Under the pieces are notes generated by a model. That model searched no databases. It had not been told where the DNA came from and saw only the letters and a list, made by a program, of their open reading frames with translations. From NCBI GenBank assembly GCA_003009755.1, contig PXUB01000038.1:1-64000 (forward strand): DNA of 64,000 nt. The letters run 5' to 3'. Both the position numbers and the translations under genes were made by a program. Every line of letters starts with the position of its first letter. Position 1 is the first letter of the stretch. Source of the stretch: Thermoplasmatales archaeon SW_10_69_26. Its GTDB lineage: Archaea; Thermoplasmatota; SW-10-69-26. Below are positions 8,552 to 17,114 of the stretch, piece after piece.

Positions 8552-9016
8552 CTACCCGTCCTCCACCAGCTCGTCGTCCTCGCACTCGACCATCGCGGTC
8601 CGCTGGAACCGGCACACGACCTCGTCGTCCTGGTTCGTCGCCACCGTCTGGAACTCGACGATGCCGCGACCAGGGGAGCTGGTCAACCGTTTCCCCAGGA
8701 CCTCGCTCTCGGCCCGGATCGTGTCCCCGTGGAAGACCGGGTTCGGGTGCTCGACGTGCTCGTAGTCGAGGTTGGCCACGATCGTGCCCTCGGTCAGGTC
8801 CGGCACGCTGAGCCCGACCGCCAGCGAGAACGTCAGCAAACCGTTCACGACCGGCTCCCCGAACTCCGTCTCACCGGCGAACTCGTGGTCCAGGTGCAAG
8901 GGCTGGGTGTTCATCGTCATCGAGCAGAACATCACGTTGTCGGCCTCGGTGATCGTGCGGCCGGGCTCGTGCTCGAAGGTTTGCCCCTCCTCGAACTCCT
9001 CGTAGTACAGGCCCAC
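8552..9016 (-). CDS. MaoC-like acyl-CoA hydratase
   Basis: A 154-residue hot-dog fold protein of the MaoC/(R)-specific enoyl-CoA hydratase group. It begins VGLYYEEFEEGQTFEHEPGR, has the hydratase motif region TITEADNVMFCSMTMNTQPLHL, then GEPVVNGLLTFSLAVGLSV and VFHGDTIRAESEVLGKR. In the catalytic segment the usual Asp/His pair appears as ADN...PLHLD. The GTG start at 9016 is fixed by GGAGGT six bases before it. Its companion CitE-like lyase makes mesaconyl-CoA or related hydration plausible; that is inference. Confidence 0.88.
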   Translation of the reverse strand: MGLYYEEFEEGQTFEHEPGRTITEADNVMFCSMTMNTQPLHLDHEFAGETEFGEPVVNGLLTFSLAVGLSVPDLTEGTIVANLDYEHVEHPNPVFHGDTIRAESEVLGKRLTSSPGRGIVEFQTVATNQDDEVVCRFQRTAMVECEDDELVEDG

Positions 9017-9122
9017 GTGGCGACCTCCGTTCGTCCGGCACGAGAGGGTTCCCCGGTGAAAACCCTGGCCGCGATCCGATCGACTCCCCAAGGCATTAAC
9101 CGGCTCCTGGGCGTCACGGGGT

Positions 9123-9575
9123 GTGAAGCTCGGCATGATGGAACGCGTCGCGGTGGGAACGCTGCTGGTGTTGGGGCTGATGTTGGCGCCGTCCGCGGGG
9201 GCGATCGCTGACGATTCTTGGGTGACCGAAGCCTCCGGGCTCGTCACCGAGCAGACGGACCGCTGCGAGCGGCAAGGAGAGAACGGGTCCAGCACCGAGT
9301 TGGTCTACGACCACGACCGTCGGCGCTTCTTCGTGACGATCGACGGGTGCGGGTCCCTGACGTGGGGGAACCTCGACACCTCGCTGACGGCCAACGTCGA
9401 GGAGACCGGCGACGAGTGCACGACGGCCTCGGATGGCACGATCAGCTGTGAGGCCTCCTACGGACCCGACCGTAACCTCTCGTTCGAGCTGGGCCCCGAC
9501 GGTGGCTTCGAGCTGGTTTTCGCCGAGGACGACCCGTTCGTCTTCACCGGGGACCTCGTCCGCGTCGACGGTTGA
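9123..9575 (+). CDS. Small secreted protein, function unknown
   Basis: A 150-residue protein with a clear signal peptide (RVAVGTLLVLGLMLAPSAGAIA). The mature part is acidic, predicted mostly beta, and has four cysteines (near DRCERQ, DGCGSL, DECTTA and ISCEAS) that could make two disulfides. No family is recognised. It is divergent from the MaoC gene and convergent with the multicopper oxidase, whose stop is 12 bases away. Confidence 0.65.
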   Translation: MKLGMMERVAVGTLLVLGLMLAPSAGAIADDSWVTEASGLVTEQTDRCERQGENGSSTELVYDHDRRRFFVTIDGCGSLTWGNLDTSLTANVEETGDECTTASDGTISCEASYGPDRNLSFELGPDGGFELVFAEDDPFVFTGDLVRVDG

Positions 9576-9586
9576 CCTCTCTCGGC

Positions 9587-11191
9587 TCAAGCGTCGCTGG
9601 CGGGCTCGACCTCGACGACGGCCGTCATCCCGGCCTCGCTGTGCTCGCTGATGTGGCAGTGGATCAACCACGTGCCCGGGTTGCTCATCTCGACCTGGAT
9701 CGTCACCGACTGGTAGTCGCGCACCGGATCGTTGGCGAGCACCGTGTCCTTCCAAACGCGCTCCTCGGGGTCCTCACCGCCGTAATCGGAAACCATGAAC
9801 CGTTGCCCGTGCAGATGCACCGTGTGCGGGACCGGCGAGTGCGCGGCGTGATCGCCGCCGCCCCCGTGCTCGTGCACGATGTCGACCGTGAACTCGACGA
9901 CGTCGCCGACCTCGTACTGGTAGCGAGGCTGCACCTCGCCGGTCGGCACGTCCACCAGTTGCCAGGCGAGCTCGCGGTCGGTCGGTTGCGCGTTGACCTC
10001 GCCCGCCGGCGGATCGGGGGCGCTGTGGTCGTGGCCGCCGTGGCCGTCGTCGCTCGCGTTGGGATCGGCCGGCATCGTCTCGTTGCGCAGCATGCGCAGA
10101 TGCTCGGTGTGGTCGGGCTCCTCGGCGAGGAAGCCCTCTCGGTCCTCGGCCTGGGCGCGCTCGTGCGGCCCGGAGGGCGCCTCCTGGACGACCACGCTCT
10201 GGCCCAGCGCCTCGAAGGACGATGTGACGGTCGCCAGCGTCCACGTCGTCGCCTCGTCCACGATGCGAGCCGAGCTTTCAGCGTCGACCTCGACGTCGAC
10301 GGTCGCCCGCTCGGCCGGACCCAAGCGCAGCCCGTGGATCTCGCGCGGCTGCTCGAGGTAGCTGGGGCCGGCCGCGACCTTCTCGACCGTGGCGAAGCCC
10401 TGGAAGTTCAGCCGCCAGGTGCGCGCGTTCGAGGGGTTGATCAGGTGCAGACGGTGGCGTTCCCCGGGGGCGACCTCGACGTCGGCCTCGGCGGTGCCGT
10501 TGACGAACGGCTGGTTGCCCCAGCGCCCGCTGTCGGCGTAGGTCACCGCCTCCTCGTACACGTCCGGGACGTCGCCGTCGACGAGCCGCATGTCGTCCAG
10601 GTGGAGGACGGACTCGTCGGGGTAGCGCTCGGTGTCCTCCTTGGGCGGATCGACGACGATCGCGCCGTACAAGCCCAGCTCCTTCTGGACATCGGTGCGA
10701 ACGTGGGGGTGGTACCAGAACACGCCCGCGTCCGGGACCTCGATCGTGTACTCGAAGGACTCGCCGGGCTGGACCGGCTGCTGGGTCAGGTTCGGCACGC
10801 CGTCGTTGGGGTTGTCCAGCCGCAGGCCGTGCCAGTGCACGGTCGTGGGCTGGTCGAGGTCGTTGGTGAACGTGACGTCGACCTCGGCTCCCTGTGGGAG
10901 GTGCAGCTCGGGGCCGGGGATCTGGCCGTTGTAGGCCATCATCCGGATCTCCTCGCCGGTCCCGGGGTCGTGCTTGACGTAGCTGGCGGTCAGCTCGAAG
11001 CTGTCGCCGTCGGAGAGGTCGACCCGCTGCGTGGGTTGGGCCTCCTCGAGGCCGCCCGTGGAGCGATCCATCGGTGTCAGCGGCGGAGCCTCGGCCTCCT
11101 GTTTCATGGGCTCGTCCTCGACGATGCCGATGCATCCGACGAGCCCGCTCGTGAGGAGCAGGACAGCTACGACGGCAGCTCTCACGGCCAC
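9587..11191 (-). CDS. Multicopper oxidase, laccase/CueO-like lipoprotein
   Basis: An exported three-cupredoxin-domain oxidase that would couple oxidation of a substrate (phenols, Cu(I) or Fe(II)) to reduction of oxygen to water. All four copper-ligand motifs are present: TTVHWHGLRLDN, GVFWYHPHVRTD, HTVHLHGQRF and the C-terminal WLIHCHISEHSEAGM, which supplies the His-Cys-His of type 1/3 copper and a Met axial ligand. A His-rich insert (DDGHGGHDHS) may hold extra copper. The N-terminus VRAAVVAVLLLTSGLVGC is a lipobox-like signal, so membrane anchoring is likely. GTG 11191 (or 11185) lies about 25 bases after the box TTCAAATA, giving a leaderless mRNA. Pairing with the FTR1 permease at 26.4 kb as a ferroxidase is possible but unproven. 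Confidence 0.93.
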   Translation of the reverse strand: MAVRAAVVAVLLLTSGLVGCIGIVEDEPMKQEAEAPPLTPMDRSTGGLEEAQPTQRVDLSDGDSFELTASYVKHDPGTGEEIRMMAYNGQIPGPELHLPQGAEVDVTFTNDLDQPTTVHWHGLRLDNPNDGVPNLTQQPVQPGESFEYTIEVPDAGVFWYHPHVRTDVQKELGLYGAIVVDPPKEDTERYPDESVLHLDDMRLVDGDVPDVYEEAVTYADSGRWGNQPFVNGTAEADVEVAPGERHRLHLINPSNARTWRLNFQGFATVEKVAAGPSYLEQPREIHGLRLGPAERATVDVEVDAESSARIVDEATTWTLATVTSSFEALGQSVVVQEAPSGPHERAQAEDREGFLAEEPDHTEHLRMLRNETMPADPNASDDGHGGHDHSAPDPPAGEVNAQPTDRELAWQLVDVPTGEVQPRYQYEVGDVVEFTVDIVHEHGGGGDHAAHSPVPHTVHLHGQRFMVSDYGGEDPEERVWKDTVLANDPVRDYQSVTIQVEMSNPGTWLIHCHISEHSEAGMTAVVEVEPASDA

Positions 11192-11210
11192 CGTTTGACC
11201 GCGCCCTGGT

Positions 11211-11222
11211 ATTTGAATATTG
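11211..11222 (-). promoter_or_regulatory. TATA box of the multicopper oxidase gene
   Basis: Read on the minus strand this is AATATTCAAATA, centred about 25 bases before GTG 11191, the spacing expected for an archaeal promoter with a leaderless transcript. Confidence 0.55.
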
Positions 11223-11336
11223 GTTAACGACAGGTGGTCACGGAAGCCCGCTGAGGACCCCAACAGCCCCGCACCAGGCTCGGGCCAGGGCGTCGCCGTT
11301 GGGTGACCACTCGCCGAGGTGACCCATACTGGGCGC

Positions 11337-12911
11337 TCAGATCACGGTCCCGTGCTTCCTGTCGGGCATGTTGAACTCCTTGCCCTCGTAGGTGTCCAAC
11401 CGCTCGATGACCTCCTGGCGCAGGTCCTCGGGCGGCACGATGTGGTCCACGATCAGCTCGTCGCCCATGACCTCGACGTCGATGTCCTCCCGGTACTCGG
11501 CGCGCTTCTCCTCGATGAAGGCCTTGCGCTCCTCGGGGTCCTCGATCTCGTCGATCTTGCGCCGGTACACCGCGTTGACGGCCGCCTCGGGACCCATGAC
11601 GGCGATCTCGGCGCTGGGCAGGCCCAGCAGGGCCTCCGGCTCGAAGGCCAGCCCACACATGGCGTACAGGCCGGCACCGTAGGCGCGGCGCGCCACGATC
11701 GGGATCTTGGGCACGGTAGCGGTGCTGGTGGCGTAGATGAACTTCTTGCCGCGCTTGAGGATGCCCTCCTGCTCGACGTCCTTGCCGACCATGAAGCCCG
11801 GGGTATCGCACAGGAAGACGAGCGGGATGTTGTAGGCGTCGCACTTCGTGATGAACTCGGCGGCCTTGTCGGCGCTGTCGGGGAAGATCGCGCCGGCTTT
11901 GTGCATCGCGTTGTTCGCCACGATGCCGACCGGGCGCCCGTCGAGGCGGGCCCACCCGGTGACGAGCTCGGGGGCGTAGTCCGCCGACAGCTCGAGGAAG
12001 CTGTCGCCATCGACGAGCGCGGTGATGACGTCCCGCACGTCGAAGGGGGCGTTGGGGTCCTCGGGCACGATGTCGGCGATCTCGGCCGGAGCTCGCCCGG
12101 GCTCGCGGGTCTCGTAGCGGGGCGGCTGTTCCTCGCAGTTGTCCGGCAGGTAGGACATGACCTGGGCCGCCAGCATCGCCGCGTGCTCCTCGTTCTCGGC
12201 GACGAGGTGGCAGGAGCCGGACTCCTCGGCGTGCACGTCGACGCCGCCCAGCTCGTCCATCGACACCTCCTCGCCGGTAACCATCTCGACCATGCGCGGC
12301 GAAGCGATGCACATGGCGCTCATCTCCTCGACCATGATCGTGACGTCGCAGAACACCGGCGTGTAGGCCGCGCCCGCCACGCAGGGCCCGTACAGGACGG
12401 CGACCTGGGGGATCTTGCCGGAGAGGATCGAGTGGTTGTAGAAGTACTTCCCGATGCCGCTACCCTGGGCGAAGAACCCGGACTGGTCGGTGATGCGGGC
12501 CCCGCTGGAGTCGACCAGGTACAGCATCGGCTTGCCCGCGCGCAGGGCCCGCTCCTGCGTGCGCAGGAACTTCTCGACGCCCTTGTCGGCCATCGAGCCG
12601 GCCTTGACGGTGTAGTCGTTGGCCTGGAAGAACACCTTGCGGTCGTCGAGCGTGCCGACGCCGGTCACCATGCCGTCGGCCGGCAGCTGGTCGTCGGCGT
12701 TCGCGTTGGCGAAGAGGCCGTCCTCGAAGTCCGGTCCGTCGTCGAAGAACAACCGCAGCCGCTCCCGGACGAACAGCTTGTCGTCGTCCTTGAGACGCTT
12801 TCTGTACTTCTCGGGTCCGCCCTCCCGAATCTCCTCCATCCGCTGGCGGATCCGCTCCTCGCGGGAGAGCTCCTCGTCGGCGTCGGCCGAGGCACTGGCC
12901 TCCTGCGGCAT
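11337..12911 (-). CDS. Acyl-CoA carboxylase carboxyltransferase subunit
   Basis: A 524-residue carboxyltransferase of the biotin-dependent propionyl-/methylcrotonyl-/geranyl-CoA carboxylase family; it moves the carboxyl group from biotin to an acyl-CoA. Seen are the N-terminal helix RMEEIREGGPEKYRKRLKDD, the first oxyanion-hole region YLVDSSGARITDQ...GKYFYNHS, GPCVAGAAYTPVFCD, the VDVHAEESGSCHLVAENEE block and the second crotonase half GIVANNAMHKAGAIFPDSADKAAEFI, FLCDTPGFMVGKDVEQEGI. The HKAGAIF variant and SGSCH block resemble methylcrotonyl/geranyl-type or archaeal propionyl enzymes; I cannot pick the substrate. No biotin carboxylase or biotin carrier gene is adjacent. Confidence 0.93.
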   Translation of the reverse strand: MPQEASASADADEELSREERIRQRMEEIREGGPEKYRKRLKDDDKLFVRERLRLFFDDGPDFEDGLFANANADDQLPADGMVTGVGTLDDRKVFFQANDYTVKAGSMADKGVEKFLRTQERALRAGKPMLYLVDSSGARITDQSGFFAQGSGIGKYFYNHSILSGKIPQVAVLYGPCVAGAAYTPVFCDVTIMVEEMSAMCIASPRMVEMVTGEEVSMDELGGVDVHAEESGSCHLVAENEEHAAMLAAQVMSYLPDNCEEQPPRYETREPGRAPAEIADIVPEDPNAPFDVRDVITALVDGDSFLELSADYAPELVTGWARLDGRPVGIVANNAMHKAGAIFPDSADKAAEFITKCDAYNIPLVFLCDTPGFMVGKDVEQEGILKRGKKFIYATSTATVPKIPIVARRAYGAGLYAMCGLAFEPEALLGLPSAEIAVMGPEAAVNAVYRRKIDEIEDPEERKAFIEEKRAEYREDIDVEVMGDELIVDHIVPPEDLRQEVIERLDTYEGKEFNMPDRKHGTVI

Positions 12912-13111
12912 GCATGGGCCAAGCCGACGCCCGTAGAAAAGCCTACGCGGTCCCGAGGCCGCTCACGGGTCCCCGAACTGGGCGTCGAGCTGGTAGCGGC
13001 GGGGGCGCTCGTTGGCCGACGCGCTCGGGCTCGACCCGGCCCAGACCCGCTCCGGGGGCGGCAGCGAGGGCAACCACGCCAGCCAGCACGCCCCCGCCAT
13101 CGACGGGTCCG

Positions 13112-14572
13112 TCACCGGCGTCGGCGGCCAGCGAGGCTCGCCGCGGCCAGGCCGGTGGCCACGACGGCGAGGGCGCCGGGGCCGGGGGCACCGTTGCCGC
13201 CGGTCTCGCCGTCGGTCCCGTTGGCTCCGCCGTCGGTCCCCCCGTCGCCACCGTCGGTGGAGCCGGTGGCGATGACGTGGACGGCGCCCTGCTGCGTACC
13301 GTCGCCGGAATCGCCGGGGGCGCCGACGAGGGCCAAGTCCCCGGCGAGGGCGGAGCCATCTCCGAAGTCGTCCCCGTCCTCGCCGTCGTCGGGGCGGAAG
13401 GGCGCCGGGTCGGACCAGGAGGCTCCGTCGCGTGTCACCTCGAAGGCGGACCCGTTGCCTGAGGCGTCGACGATGGCGGCCCGATCGGAGAGGGCGAGCG
13501 TCGACCCGTAGTTGTCGGAGCCCTCGAGGGACGCAGAGGTGATGTTGGCGGTCTGGTTCCATGCGCCGTCGGTGCGTTCGAAGGCGTAGGCGGCGCCGTG
13601 GTCCGAGGCGTCGCCGAAATCCTTGTGCGGGGCGCCGCCGACGAAGACGTCGCCGTGGAAGGCGATGGCGGCGCCGAAGCGGTCGCCGCCGTCGCTGTCC
13701 TCGTGGGTGATCTCGGCGGTCTCGTTCCAGTCGCTGGCGGCGTAGGCGAAGACGCCGCCGGGGTAGACCCCGAAGGACCGGTCGACGCCGGGGGCGCCCA
13801 CGAGCGCGGTCTCGCCGTCGAAGGCGACGGCGGTGCCGAAGGCCGTGTAGCCGTCCGAGTCCCGGTCGAGCTCGGCCTCGAGGCTCCAGGACCCGTCGGA
13901 CCGTTGCCAGACGTAGGCCGTCCCGCTGAAGTCGTCGAACCCGTCGGGGGACTCGCTGGTGCCGGGGGCCCCGACGACGACGGTATCGCCCTCGAGCGCG
14001 AGGTCCGAACCGACCTCCTGGTCGCCGAAGGTATCGTCGGGTTGGAGGATGGCCTCGAGAGCGTATCCCTCGCCCTCGGCGGCGAAGACGTACACCGCGC
14101 CGTAGTCGCCGGCGAGGCCCCTGCTGGAGTCGTTCCCGGGCGCCCCGACGGCGATGGTTTCACCGTTGATGGCGACGGCCTCGCCGAACTCGTCGCCGTC
14201 CGCCGCGTCGGGTTGGGTGAGCTTGGTCTCCTGGCTCCACTCCCCGCCGTCGCGGGTGAAGACGTAGACGGCGCCCCGGTTGGCTCGGTTGTCGTCCTCG
14301 GCACCCTGGTCGTGGCGGGGGGTCCCGATGACGGCGGTGTCGCCGTCGATGGCGATGGCGTCGCCGAAGTCGTGCCTGTCACCGGGGTCGTCGGGCCGGA
14401 GCGTTGCCTCGTCGGTGGCCGCGGAGACCGTCGCCGAGGCCCCCAGGAGGGCGATCCCGGCGAGGAGGAGTGTGGCGGCGCAGAGCACCGAGGGCCTCGC
14501 GGCGGCGACGCCCGCGGTCCCTGCCCGTTGCGTGTCGTTCGCGCCTGGCATGGTCCGATCAGCGGAGGACAT
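13112..14572 (-). CDS. Secreted FG-GAP repeat surface protein with GPGAL-type C-terminal signal
   Basis: A 486-residue exported protein. A signal peptide (AATLLLAGIALLGASATVSA) is followed by about seven FG-GAP-like blades, each with a D(F/E)G.A.A..G....VG.P core (for example HDFGDAIAIDGDTAVIGTP and DEFGEAVAINGETIAVGAP), which should form an integrin-like beta-propeller. Then comes a Gly/Thr/Asp linker and a C-terminal tail APGPGALAVVATGLAAASL plus GRRRR: a short Pro-Gly motif, one hydrophobic segment and basic residues, the layout of archaeosortase PGF-CTERM signals. The cohesin protein at 20.2 kb ends almost the same way. Minus-strand TCTAAGAACCCTTAAGT at 14598-14614 is the probable TATA region. 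Ligand unknown. Confidence 0.85.
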   Translation of the reverse strand: MSSADRTMPGANDTQRAGTAGVAAARPSVLCAATLLLAGIALLGASATVSAATDEATLRPDDPGDRHDFGDAIAIDGDTAVIGTPRHDQGAEDDNRANRGAVYVFTRDGGEWSQETKLTQPDAADGDEFGEAVAINGETIAVGAPGNDSSRGLAGDYGAVYVFAAEGEGYALEAILQPDDTFGDQEVGSDLALEGDTVVVGAPGTSESPDGFDDFSGTAYVWQRSDGSWSLEAELDRDSDGYTAFGTAVAFDGETALVGAPGVDRSFGVYPGGVFAYAASDWNETAEITHEDSDGGDRFGAAIAFHGDVFVGGAPHKDFGDASDHGAAYAFERTDGAWNQTANITSASLEGSDNYGSTLALSDRAAIVDASGNGSAFEVTRDGASWSDPAPFRPDDGEDGDDFGDGSALAGDLALVGAPGDSGDGTQQGAVHVIATGSTDGGDGGTDGGANGTDGETGGNGAPGPGALAVVATGLAAASLAGRRRR

Positions 14573-14675
14573 GCTGGCAGCGACCCGACGTGGGCCACTT
14601 AAGGGTTCTTAGATTCGGCGGCCCCGGTGGCGGCGCGGGCACGGGGATGTGCGGGGACGAGGGGAGCTCTCGATC

Positions 14676-15740
14676 CTACAGGATCCCGACGGCGGCCGTC
14701 TGGTCCCCTCGCGGCCGTGAACGCAGGTCGTAGGCCACCGACAACAAAAGCGTCGTCACGACGAGGTTGATCGCGAAGTGAGCCGGGATCGGGTGGGCCA
14801 CGACCCCGATCAACCCCGGCGGCGAGGCAACGCCGAACCCGTAGAACTGGATCGCCTGGGCGAGCGTCTCCAGCACGTGGTAGCTCTGGGCGACGAGGAG
14901 CGCCCGGAAGGCGAGGGCTCCTCGCGTGCTCAGCCGCCACATCGTCTCCGTTCGCAGCCACGAGAGGTACACGACGGCCAGGGCCGCGAACACGAGGGAG
15001 CTGTAGACGAGATGGACCCAGACGACGTCGAACAACGCCCCGAGGATGCCGACCGCCGCACCCGTCCCGGTCAGCCACTGCACCAGTTGGACCGTCTGTT
15101 CGTTCAGGTGGCCCAGCTGGATCACGACCGCGGCGGCGACGACCCAGGACACGCCCTTCGCCAGCGCCGGCCGGGTGATCCCCCAGACGCGACCACCGCC
15201 GGCCCGGGGTCCCTCGGGGGCGTCGTACGGTCGAGGCCGCGGCCGGAAGGAAAAGGCCACCGATAACAAGAGCGCCGTCACGACGAGGTTGATCGCGAAG
15301 TGGGCCGGGATCGGGTGGGCCACGACCCCGATCAACCCCGGCGGCGGGGCAACGCCGAAGCCGTGATACTGAGCGACCTGGGCCACGTGCTCGACGAGGT
15401 GGTAGCTTTGCACGGTGAAGACCAGGTGGAAGGCGAGGGCTCCCCGCGTGCTCGGTCGCCAGATCGTCTCCGTTCGCCGCCACGAGAGGTACACGACGGC
15501 CAGGGCCGCGAACACGAGGGCGTTGTAGACGAGGTGGACCCAGACGGCGTCGAACAGCGCCCCGAAGATCCCCGACGGTTCCGCCACCCCGGCGAGCCAT
15601 TGCACCAGCTGGACCGCGTGCTCGTTCATGTGGCCGAGTTGGATCACGACCAGCGCTACGAGGGTCCAGAACATCGCCGTCGCCAGCGCCGGCCGGGCGA
15701 GCATCCAGCCCCCCTCACCGCCGGTTCGGTGGTCCCTCAC
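14676..15740 (-). CDS. Membrane protein made of two near-identical tandem halves
   Basis: A 354-residue integral membrane protein of unknown family. Residues about 12-170 and 185-345 repeat the same sequence: VVIQLGHMNEHAVQLVQWL versus VVIQLGHLNEQTVQLVQWL, VWVHLVYNALVFAALAVVYL versus VWVHLVYSSLVFAALAVVYL, and GLIGVVAHPIPAHFAINLVV identical in both. Each half has about four membrane segments and conserved histidines (GHxNE, VHLVY, QSYH, AHPIPAH) that could bind metal or haem. The high identity, also visible at DNA level, indicates a recent duplication or gene conversion. The linker between halves is Arg/Pro/Gly-rich and probably cytoplasmic. Confidence 0.8.
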   Translation of the reverse strand: MRDHRTGGEGGWMLARPALATAMFWTLVALVVIQLGHMNEHAVQLVQWLAGVAEPSGIFGALFDAVWVHLVYNALVFAALAVVYLSWRRTETIWRPSTRGALAFHLVFTVQSYHLVEHVAQVAQYHGFGVAPPPGLIGVVAHPIPAHFAINLVVTALLLSVAFSFRPRPRPYDAPEGPRAGGGRVWGITRPALAKGVSWVVAAAVVIQLGHLNEQTVQLVQWLTGTGAAVGILGALFDVVWVHLVYSSLVFAALAVVYLSWLRTETMWRLSTRGALAFRALLVAQSYHVLETLAQAIQFYGFGVASPPGLIGVVAHPIPAHFAINLVVTTLLLSVAYDLRSRPRGDQTAAVGIL

Positions 15741-16024
15741 CCTCCGCCCTCCTCGGAAGCCTGGGCCGGACCCGCTCGAGGGCGTCCCCGGCGGAGCTGT
15801 CGGGACGTGCGTGATGCGAGACGAGGCCCGACGTGGGCGGACGGCGACACGTCCACGAGGAGGCCTGCGGGCACGGACGAGCCCACGAACGCCGCGGTCG
15901 GGAGGCCCCCAGACCCCACCGCGATGCCGGCCTCAGCGACGGTCTCGCGCCACGGGGCCCAGGCGACGTGCTCGTCGACGAACGGGACGGCCTCGACCCC
16001 GGCGACGAGGGCGAGTCCCGGCAA
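15737..16024 (-). CDS. Possible small protein, function unknown
   Basis: An uncertain reading frame of about 90-108 residues between a lipoprotein gene and the duplicated membrane protein gene, whose start it overlaps by four bases. Its middle part (LALVAGVEAVPFVDEHVAWA, then GIAVGSGGLPTAAFVGSS) looks protein-like, but the C-terminus is Arg/Pro-rich and no family is recognised. The overlap with the next gene favours a real gene; the composition is against. Confidence 0.3.
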   Translation of the reverse strand: MPGLALVAGVEAVPFVDEHVAWAPWRETVAEAGIAVGSGGLPTAAFVGSSVPAGLLVDVSPSAHVGPRLASRTSRQLRRGRPRAGPAQASEEGGG

Positions 16025-16069
16025 CCGCGTGCGGCGATCTTGCATCCCTCCCCACCTCCTCATTGAACG

Positions 16070-16966
16070 CTAGCGGGTCGCGTTCGGCGGGAACGTCATC
16101 GAGCTGTCCTTGTAGTTCCCGATCCCGAACAGGAAGTACGCGCGGGCCTGCTCCGTCGAGCCAAGCTCGTCGAGGATGCTTCCGTCGGGAACCGACACGG
16201 TGCCGGTCGCCTCGTAGAGGCTCGTCCCGTGGAAGTAGGTGTGAGCCCGTCCCAGCTCCTCGGTTCCCGGGATCGGCATGTAGCCCACGCACTCGAACAG
16301 GGAGTACGCGTGGCCCACGTACTCGTCCGTCACGCCGCCGCCACGCATCTCGTAGGTCCCGGCGTCCTCCCACGTCAGCGAGGCCTCGAAGGGACCGCCG
16401 GTCCGCTGGGTGAGGACGTCGAAGCCTGCCGAGAAGTCGAGGTCCGGGATCCCCTGCTTCTCGAGGAGGTCCTGCGAGGGCTGGTGATCGAAGGCCCCCT
16501 TGAACTTGTAGATGGCGAAGGCGTTCCCGATGTCCTCGGCAGGGTACACGGGCGTCCACACCGTCGCGTGCTCCATGTTCTGGACCGGGGAGCCGTCGAG
16601 GCCGACCCCTCGCTCGCAGACCTCGAACTCCACGCCGATCAGCGCGTCCCCGTCGACCCCCGCCGCGTCGACGAGGGAGGGAGGCAGTCCAACGTCCTCG
16701 GGGCTGCGGGCCGAGAACCCGTCCGGCAGCCGCTGCTCGACGGCGGAGGCTGGAACGGGGACGAAGGCCATGACGAACTCGCACTCGGACAGCCCCCAGG
16801 GGAGACGGTCTGCTCCGTTCTCGGCCGCCGCCGGGCTCAACCCGGCGTCCTCGACCGTCTCGTCCGCCGAGGCTGCCTCGACCGTCTCGTCGGTCGAGGT
16901 CGCGAGGCAGCCGCTGAAGCCCACCGTGAGGAGAGCAAGACCCAACAGGAGCGTTGCGTGTCGCAT
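16070..16966 (-). CDS. Lipoprotein, possibly acetoacetate-decarboxylase-like
   Basis: A 298-residue exported protein with a lipobox-type signal (LLGLALLTVGFSGCLA) and an acidic linker containing a repeated DETVE motif. The mature domain has LPWGLSECEFVMAFVPVPAS, VEQRLPDGFSARSPEDVGLP, LIGVEFEVCERGVG and AYFLFGIGNYKDSSM. The succession of a lipocalin-like beta fold with a conserved LPxGF segment reminds me of acetoacetate decarboxylase/DUF2071-type proteins, but the catalytic lysine cannot be assigned, so this is only a suggestion. ATG 16966 lies about 24 bases after minus-strand CCTAATAACATA (16985-16996), supporting a leaderless start. Confidence 0.65.
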   Translation of the reverse strand: MRHATLLLGLALLTVGFSGCLATSTDETVEAASADETVEDAGLSPAAAENGADRLPWGLSECEFVMAFVPVPASAVEQRLPDGFSARSPEDVGLPPSLVDAAGVDGDALIGVEFEVCERGVGLDGSPVQNMEHATVWTPVYPAEDIGNAFAIYKFKGAFDHQPSQDLLEKQGIPDLDFSAGFDVLTQRTGGPFEASLTWEDAGTYEMRGGGVTDEYVGHAYSLFECVGYMPIPGTEELGRAHTYFHGTSLYEATGTVSVPDGSILDELGSTEQARAYFLFGIGNYKDSSMTFPPNATR

Positions 16967-17114
16967 CACCAACGCCAACCCCGGTATGTTATTAGGTATC
17001 TGCTGTTAACTGTGAATCCAAGTCTTACTACTAAGAATGGTTGGCTCGTCCAGCGCGACCCGGGTCGCCCCCGGCAGGCCGATGCCACGGAGGGCGCGGT
17101 CGAGAACTCCCAAG

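Noticed and set aside
12963-13562. 199-residue Arg-rich minus-strand frame
   Set aside because: Overlaps the FG-GAP gene in another frame and is composed mostly of Arg, Pro and Gly; 12912-13111 has no gene I can support.
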